DNA of 64,000 nucleotides from Phyllostachys edulis (taxonomy: Eukaryota; Streptophyta; Magnoliopsida; Poales; Poaceae). A program made the translations under genes and the position numbers. The notes beneath the pieces are model-generated. The model searched no databases. It was not told the origin of the DNA and saw nothing but the letters and a program-made list of their open reading frames with translations. Position 1 is the stretch's first letter. Each line of letters starts with the position of its first letter. Shown here piece after piece: positions 57,664 to 64,000 of this stretch. The stretch is taken from contig CM070562.1 of assembly GCA_036346405.1 (NCBI GenBank), forward strand, positions 99,930,784 through 99,994,783, read 5' to 3'.

Positions 57664-57858
57664 TTATCCAGGGTTCCTATGATGGTAACTAAATATCGGA
57701 AGATATCAAGTATAAACATTTTAATATTCTATATAAAAAACGAATAATTATATATAAATATAAAGTTATCCAGGTTCCTATGATGGTAACTAAATATCGG
57801 AAGATATCAAGTATAAACATTTTAATATTCTATATAAAAAACGAATAACTATATATTA
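57664..57858. repeat. 102-bp tandem duplication
   Basis: 57664-57765 is repeated head to tail from 57766. The copies differ by one base in CCAGG(G)TTCC, one in AATAA(T/C)TATATA and a few at the end. It is therefore a recent event, about 500 bases upstream of the DUF26 gene's start. Confidence 0.95.
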
Positions 57859-58355
57859 AAAAAAAACTTTATAAGTAGGGCTTCCACTAGTCCGTTGTGA
57901 CCGTCCCTAGACTTTGTGTCCCCCACGAAGGCATGCAATCCGTGAAGACTGAAGACTTAATAAAATCGAGCAGGGTCCAGCAGACTGCAGACAGAAGGCC
58001 TAGTTCATTTATGGACCGATCTATCTCCTGCCCACGATAAACACGTAGAACTGCCGGAACCGTCGGCCTTTCTACGTATTTCTACAACACAGATAGGCCC
58101 TTCAGAAAGAAAACATACGGCCTAGGCCGAACGGACCAAATGCAGGGCTCGACCAACGCGTAGCCGGCCGTAATCCAGCCCCCTTCTAAGCCCACCCCTC
58201 CACTCCCCCGCGCTGCACAACTCCGGCACGCGCACGCGTCCGCGTACGCTGCCAGTAAAAACTCTTGTGCTCCCGAGGCTTCGCCTTCTCAACTTCTCCA
58301 CCCGTAATTAAGCTCACTAAACGCTAGCGCTCGTGTGCCGAGAAGACGAAGAAGC
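57859..58355 (+). promoter_or_regulatory. Proximal upstream region of the DUF26 gene
   Basis: No convincing TATA box is seen within 150 bases of the start. The region is rich in CACGCG/CGCGTCCGCG words (58225-58250). The 5' leader probably lies in 58260-58355 (CTTCTCAACTTCTCCACC pyrimidine patch). No other feature is supported. Confidence 0.4.
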
Positions 58356-59207
58356 ATGGCTACGCGCGCCGCGGCGACGTTACTCCCCATCCTCGCGATG
58401 CTCCTGCTGCGCGCGGGCACCTGCGTGCGCGGCGCCGACGACTACTCGGCGTTCGTGTATGCCGGGTGCTCGCAGGGCCGCTACCACGCCGGGTCGCAGT
58501 ACGAGTCGGACGTGGACTCCGTGCTCACCTCGCTCGCCAACAGCGCGCCCTACACCCCCTACGCCAACTTCACCTCCCCCTCGGCGCAATCCTCCAACGT
58601 GGTCGGCCTCTACCAGTGCCGCTCTGACCTCCCCGCCGCCTTCTGCAGTGGCTGCGTCCGCTCCGCCATCTCCAGGCTCTCTAATCTATGCGCCTGGGCC
58701 GCTGGCGGCGCGGTGCAGCTGCGCGCCTGCTTCGTGCGCTATGGCAACGACTCGTTCCTCGGGAGGCAGGACACGGCCGTGCTCTTCAAGAAGTGCGGCG
58801 GCGCGCCCGATGATGCCGGGGGAGCCGCCATGCGGGACTCGGCGCTCGGCGCGCTCGTGGCCGCGGCAGCGCCGACCGGGGGAGGGTACCGCGCCGGTGG
58901 CTCGGGAACCGTGCAGGCCATGTCGCAGTGCGTGGGGGACCTCGGCGCCAAGGCCTGCTCCGACTGCGTCTCGGCCGCGACCGGACAGCTCATGGCCGGG
59001 TGCGGCCACGCCACTGCCGGTGAAGTGTACCTCGGCAAGTGCTACGCACGCTTCTGGTCTAACGGTGGCGGCTTCAGCAGCGCCGCCACCGGATATGGAT
59101 ACGGATTTGCGCCGCGCATGTACGGTGAGCACGGTAAGAGGCTAGTTCTTTCCGTCGCCGGCGGCTTCTTCGTCTCTTTGGCCTACTTTTCACTTGTACT
59201 CACGTAG
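58356..59207 (+). CDS. DUF26 plasmodesmata-located / cysteine-rich secretory protein (283 aa)
   Basis: A single-exon frame. Residues 1-26 form a signal peptide (basic start, hydrophobic core, cut near VRGA-DDY). Two gnk2-homologous DUF26 domains follow, each with the diagnostic CX8CX2C: C88-C97-C100 and C192-C201-C204. Residues 263-281 form a hydrophobic membrane segment, leaving only a two-residue cytosolic tail. This architecture is that of plasmodesmata-located proteins, which regulate cell-to-cell transport at plasmodesmata. A GPI-type or plain secreted form is the alternative because the tail is so short. The ATG at 58356 gives the signal peptide; an in-frame GTG seven codons upstream is ignored. 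Donor-like sites at 59125 (GTGAGC) and 59134 (GTAAGA) could allow an alternative last exon. The GK-hydrophobic junction matches family members, so read-through is preferred. Confidence 0.9.
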   Translation: MATRAAATLLPILAMLLLRAGTCVRGADDYSAFVYAGCSQGRYHAGSQYESDVDSVLTSLANSAPYTPYANFTSPSAQSSNVVGLYQCRSDLPAAFCSGCVRSAISRLSNLCAWAAGGAVQLRACFVRYGNDSFLGRQDTAVLFKKCGGAPDDAGGAAMRDSALGALVAAAAPTGGGYRAGGSGTVQAMSQCVGDLGAKACSDCVSAATGQLMAGCGHATAGEVYLGKCYARFWSNGGGFSSAATGYGYGFAPRMYGEHGKRLVLSVAGGFFVSLAYFSLVLT

Positions 59208-59235
59208 TTACACTTGCAATATGGTCTTGATAGTT

Positions 59236-59530
59236 AAAGCATGATACAAATTCGCGTTTCTAGTTGTGTCGGCCACAGCACACACGTCGACTAATGTCAG
59301 ACGTGGTCTCAAGTGGCATAACCGATTCGGACTCGATTTTCATCTCCGTCAGAAACTTTTATTACCTGGCTATACATGTCATACGATTATACGCTGAAGT
59401 TACTCATGTAGTTGTACGATTAGACACGTTGAAGTCTTTGTATTTGTAATTTCTCCTCGTATAGTGATTCTTATCTTTGTGCATCCGTGTTTTAATCTTG
59501 GTGTGTTCTATTCGTGGGGTGCAAGCATCA
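59236..59530 (+). repeat. LTR-like repeat, left copy
   Basis: The sequence from GTTAAAGCATGATACAAATT onward is similar to 61387-61650: ACTCGATTTTC against ACTCGGTTTCC; a TATACATG or TATATATG block; CACGTTGAAG or ACACCGAAG; CTTTGTATTTGTAATTTCT or CCTATGCTTGTAATTTCTT. It begins only 29 bases after the DUF26 stop codon. Confidence 0.7.
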
Positions 59531-61386
59531 AATTCCAAGGAGGCAGTCGTATAGCATATATTCTCGAGGAACAAAAGCCTCGGTTCCTTCGTGATTCATC
59601 CGGATAAGTGCGAGAGAAAAAAAAAAGGCGCGTCAGGAGAAGAAAGCGCAGAGCAGAGAGAGAAACAAACTACCCTCGAATCCGATGAGCACGAGCTACG
59701 GAAGCCTTAGGCTGAATTGACACGTTTTTAATTTATAATTACAAAAAGACCACTATAGCAAGTACTTACATCGTTTTCAGCTCGTAGCAGACCGTTTGCA
59801 CCACTATTAGACCGTAGCAGAAATGTGTTTACCTACGGTGGGAACGTGTGCAGGTCATCCGCCGTTCTTATATACCATTTTGTTACGGATTGAGAGTGCA
59901 ACATGTATTCTGCCACGGTCTAAGAGCGTGTTAGGAGTGCATTGGACTACATTTGTTATTTCATTTTAAAAAAAAGTTAAATAAGCCAAAAACTTCAAAC
60001 TTCTTAGCATTATGATTTTGGTGGAAATTACTAGGTGCACACGACCACCAGTATTCTGTTACGTGTGCCTGAAAAGGTGTGCCAAGGATATCCTCACTGT
60101 TTTGGTAAGTACACACAAGCAGTGTACCAAGAATTATGAAGTGTTGCTACGTACACAGAAAGAATCGTACTAGGAGGTTTCTGTAGCCTCAACTCGGTGA
60201 TTTTGACTCACCTTGACTCTGTTCAACACCTCGACTCTGTCTCGGCGCCTACCAACACTCTACCTCGGTGATTGTTTCAGCGGCGGTTCTACCAACACCA
60301 TCGCCCGTGCCACCTACGCTATCTCCGTTGACGATCTTCTGCCTCAGTCGATCGTCGTTTTCTATCATGAAACTTTGATGTCAACCCTGCATGTTTTCAT
60401 TGGAAGTGGAGTTTATTGCAATTCACGCCGTTGTGCCTATTATTGGCAGCAGTCATTAATCATTGGTGATTTCTTCAACAGTTCATCGACGATCCGTCAT
60501 CTTCTACGGGTTATTATGGTAAGATCCATACATGTGGAGTATAAGGTGCAGGTTTGCAGGTATCCAGATTTTGAGATACCGAAAAAAATTTCTTTCAACT
60601 CAGGAAGTTATGTAATTCATGTATGTTTGGATTCAGTTGAGTGTAGCTGTCATAGTACTCTTTGGAGTATTGTTGTTTAAAAGTGAAGGTTTTGCTCCCA
60701 TTTCAGTTCGAGACGAAGGATTTAAGTGCAAAAATGAGTTTGTTTTTGCATGGTTACTACAACGTTTGTTTGTCATAACTCGATATGTGGGATCTATTGC
60801 AGTTTCTACTCCATTGACGGCACATTGACTTCCTTTCATCCGGACAGTTTTACAGGAGTGATTTTGACCATACTATGGATTTCAATTATCTTTGAAGTCG
60901 GCAGTTTGATGCATGTGATGACCACATGTGCAAGTTGCTTTTTTTAGCGAGCATTGTTTACCGAGTTTTGTGTTTCAGGTGGAGCATGTCAAATATCTAT
61001 GAGATGAGTTTTTCACTATCTATCCAACGCCATAGGTGATGTCTTGGCTTATGTTATTTGATGATTGAGCATTTGTTTCAAGAGGTCAGTTTCCCACACT
61101 CAGACTTTGCTGGGGTTATGAATTGTTGAATAGCCAAATTTGTTCGCTACTTTGTTAAAAGTTGTGCGTTTGGACTTGTTGGTGGTTTGCTCAATTTGGT
61201 TTCGTGAGAAGCATTTGGAGAAGATTGTTCCAGTGTACTTGCACAATTTGGCTTCATGAAAAGCGTTTGAATACTCGTTGAGATTAGTCCTATGGACATT
61301 CGAAGCACAAGGTCTATTGATGAAGATTTATTTGGAGGAGGTTTGATATTTCGGCTACAGGACCAAATTCGTCTCAAGGTTGAGAT
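59531..61386 (+). mobile_element. Non-coding interior between LTR-like repeats
   Basis: About 1.85 kb without recognisable gag or pol motifs. A CTCGACTCTG/CCTCGGTGATT repeat patch lies at 60190-60270. The end, CTCAAGGTTGAGAT directly before TGTTAAAG, resembles a weak copia polypurine tract. No primer-binding site was found. It is probably a non-autonomous or gutted copia element. Frames at 60213-60680 are unsupported. Confidence 0.5.
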
Positions 61387-61650
61387 TGTTAAAGTATGAT
61401 ACGAATTTGTCACCGCGTCTGTGGTGGACGTGGCACACACACAGACTGGTGCTTGACGTGGCGTCGAGTGGTGCAACTAACTCTGACTCGGTTTCCTTTC
61501 CCGTTAGGGACTCTCATTCCCTAGACTATATATGTACTCTTGTAATCGCACGTTTAGATACACCGAAGTTCCTATGCTTGTAATTTCTTTTCCAAATAGT
61601 GAATTTCGCCTTCGTACGTATGTGGTTTTTCTCACATGGGTTTTTCATGT
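61387..61650 (+). repeat. LTR-like repeat, right copy
   Basis: It starts TGTTAAAGTATGATACG, a common start of plant copia LTRs. A TATATATG box lies at 61526-61533. It is partly similar to 59236-59530. The exact right end could not be set. Confidence 0.65.
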
Positions 61651-63301
61651 AAAATCTGTCTCCCGTTCTTTTGTTCATGTTATTTTGCTGTGTGTTTTAT
61701 AACATTGAGATTGAGTGGGACGTAGCTACATTGTGAAAACCCGAAAAATTAAAACCAATTTAAACAACGCTAATCGCTAATTAGCGGTAATTAAAATTCA
61801 TCTAAATCAAAAAACAAAACAAAATTATAGATTAATATCGAAAACATCGCCCAACAGTTTCATACACAAGTATACTATCAAGAGTTGGACAACAGAATTT
61901 TCAAGATAGATATTTACAATAAAAAGTAGCGTGTTATTTCAATCACGAAATTAACTACATCATGAGAAGTATACAACTCGATATCCAAATCATCTTACAA
62001 CATCTCATTGCCAACAAGAGTAATAAATCATTTTGCAATAGCGTTATAGCCCAAACTCAGTTTCAAAGGATTCATTCAAAAGGGGACATACAACATTCAT
62101 TCAATCTCATATTTAACTACAATATAATTTTATTTTGAGCAAAAGTAAAATGTTCATACACACTCAGAATTAAATTACATAAATTTATTACAACAGAAAT
62201 AAATCATCAATTCAAACTCAAGGTCATCTACAAGAATTCGCTTCAAGCAGGCATGAAACAAAATACAATATCTCTGATAAATCACAATACAAATCCATTA
62301 CAAGCAAAAGGTAGCATTAATATCATCTCAGACTTGATTTCACTAATTAATTGAGTCAAAAACAACATACAAGGATTATTACAAAGCAAAAGTAATATAT
62401 TACAAACTCGACCTTTGTTACAAGATTGATTTACAACAGGTCAAAATATAACTTACAACACTTAATTAAATTACAATCCAAATTCTTGCATGCATATTGT
62501 TGAAACCCTCCTTGCCATCTGCCCATTTATCGCCAGTTTATCGAACCATTCCTCGATCCACATCCATCGTCCGCCAAAAACCCAGAAAATATATAGCATA
62601 CCAAAAGTGTCAAGCTAGAAAAAGAATAAAGGAGGTTGCCGTCAGATCGCTGAAGCTCAGCCGGATTCCCAGACCAACCTAAGTCAGCTGGCACCTTGAT
62701 CAGCAAGATACCTGGGCTAACTTAGGTCAATAAACACCGTTCACTTACGTAGGTTGCATCATTCGGTGTTTATTAAAACCCAACACCTACGTTGTATAGT
62801 AACCGAGGCACCCTTTGGACCAGTGGTCATTAACCCAATAGTGCAATGTAAGGGCCAAGCAGATAAGGAGGAGGAAGAAATATCTTGCACAAGGCAAGAG
62901 GATAAGGCCGCCAGGACAAACCTTCCTCTTATTAAGCCATTTCCTCACAAAGCCAAGCATCATAAAGCCACACCCACCTCCTCTTTCTCAGCCGAAGGAG
63001 TAAGGCTACACTGAGCTCCCTTAAAACAAGCAAGCTCACTAGAGACCAAGAGCAAAGAACAAAGCTAGCACCTCCCCTCAATGGAAGGCAACCACAAGAG
63101 AAGCAAGGAGTCCAGAAGACAAGGAGACAAGGAGGCAAGGAGCCAGAAGGCAGGTGACGACCGAGCCCACGTCGAGCCAACCTCAAGCTTCACCGAATCA
63201 GGGAAGCGACCGACAAATTCAGATTTCGGTTCTTCCCTAACCAACCCGACCATCAACCGACCGGGTATCCCACACTTTTTCATTTGGCTGTCGTTTTTTA
63301 G
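61651..63301. other. Unassigned A/T-rich DNA, possible LTR material
   Basis: A TGTGAAAACCCGAAAAATT at 61732 resembles the first bases of large gypsy LTRs, and 61740-62480 has the A/T-rich texture of such LTR starts. No partner LTR, primer-binding site or gene was seen. A purine-rich, lysine-coding-like stretch at 62870-63170 carries short AGGAGNCAAGGAG repeats. Confidence 0.35.
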
Positions 63302-64000
63302 CACTACTACAAAAAGGCTAATACTGGACGCCTCATCACAAACGGTTTTGGTTTAGAGACCGTCTATGTTACTGGCTGCGCTAAAAACCGTCTGTGAAGA
63401 GGTAATATCACAGACGGTTCATGTTGAAAACCGTCTGTGAAGTATCACAGATGGTTCTTATTAATAACCGTCTGTGATAATTCTACATATCACGAGCGGT
63501 TTTCAACAAAGAATCGTATGTGAAACATCACGACGGTTCTTAACAATAACCGTCGTGATATTACCACATATCACGAGCGGTTTTTGTTATAACCATGCGT
63601 GATAATATCGCTACAGCCCAATGCGTTTTCTTCTTCGTTGCCATCCGCTTCGGCTCCCCGATACGTCTCTTCGTCGCATCGATCCGCTTCGGCTCTCCGA
63701 TGCGTCTCTTTGTCTCACGCTCCAAATTTATACCTTGTTTTATAAAAAGGATCATCTGCCATCGAAGATGATCATCCCCACATACTTATAAAAAAAATAG
63801 AAATGGCTGCCTCTTCCTTGTCGCCGGCGTTGATGGCCTACACCGCCCTTTGTCACGAGCACCTCTCTCATTTGTCGTTGAACCGTCTTCTTTGAAGAAC
63901 CTTGTTTCAACGGTGTCTTCACTCCTACATCAGCCGAGAATTTGCCGGAGCAGGTGACGGCCACCTTCCGCCATCTTGACATCCTCCTCCGCCGTGTCTT
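63302..64000 (+). mobile_element. CACTA transposon left end, runs off the window
   Basis: Opens with CACTACTACAAAAAGGCTAA, then a dense array of subterminal units alternating ACAGACGGTT and AACCGTC(T/G)GTGAT (63340-63600), the same family as 2838-3229. After the array comes a 34-base tandem repeat of CGCTTCGGCTC(C/T)CCGATGCGTC type (63645-63715) and the start of an interior with no complete gene in view. Confidence 0.9.

Noticed and set aside
58333..59145. A 270-codon frame overlapping the DUF26 gene in +1
   Set aside because: Shadow of a GC-rich coding region. The overlapping frame has the signal peptide, both CX8CX2C motifs and the membrane segment.
60213..60680. A 155-codon gene
   Set aside because: No domain, a repetitive start, and it lies between LTR-like repeats.

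Overview
The window is nuclear DNA from a grass (Poaceae). The evidence is GT-AG introns, grass-type Tekay-like Ty3/gypsy and Sirevirus-like Ty1/copia retrotransposons, CACTA and hAT DNA transposons, long (TA)n tracts, and plant-specific gene families (caleosin/peroxygenase, DUF26). The species cannot be fixed from the sequence. It is gene-poor: I support three intact host genes, all on the + strand. These are two six-exon caleosin/peroxygenase genes (32037-33580 and 49380-51172) and one intronless plasmodesmata-located/DUF26 gene (58356-59207). Almost everything else is transposable elements, many nested.

Layout. 1-3229: a 1.5-kb fold-back repeat, a (TA)n tract, and the outward end of a CACTA element. 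3230-13855: a Ty3/gypsy chromovirus with decayed gag-pol; its integrase is replaced by an inverted gag-protease copy, and its 3' LTR is split by a solo-LTR-like insertion. 13856-14750: a decayed plant-mobile-domain sequence. 14750-31114: a Russian-doll nest. A minus-strand gypsy LTR is split by a plus-strand solo LTR, which is itself split by a 10.7-kb Sirevirus-like element (TSD GCTTG) and by a 793-bp solo LTR (TSD GTTCT). That solo LTR carries a 29-bp hairpin array with covarying stems. 31115-34649: caleosin gene A with a duplicated promoter block. 34650-41356: a copia element with a doubled 5' LTR, inserted in a (TA)n tract beside a microsatellite-flanked MITE. 41357-46025: LINE pieces, a GATGAAACTT-type array and a gypsy fragment. 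46026-51172: a caleosin promoter/leader remnant (copy B) broken by a hAT element, then caleosin gene C, whose own leader abuts the hAT. 51616-55396: a second hAT element. 55400-57900: GC-rich tandem repeats and an exact-looking 102-bp tandem duplication. 58356-59207: the DUF26 gene. 59236-64000: LTR-like repeats and the start of another CACTA element.

The caleosins are calcium- and haem-binding peroxygenases of oxylipin metabolism. The DUF26 protein is a secreted or membrane-anchored cell-wall/plasmodesmal protein. They form no joint pathway. What links them is location: each is closely hemmed in by transposons that have altered promoters, leaders or 3' flanks.
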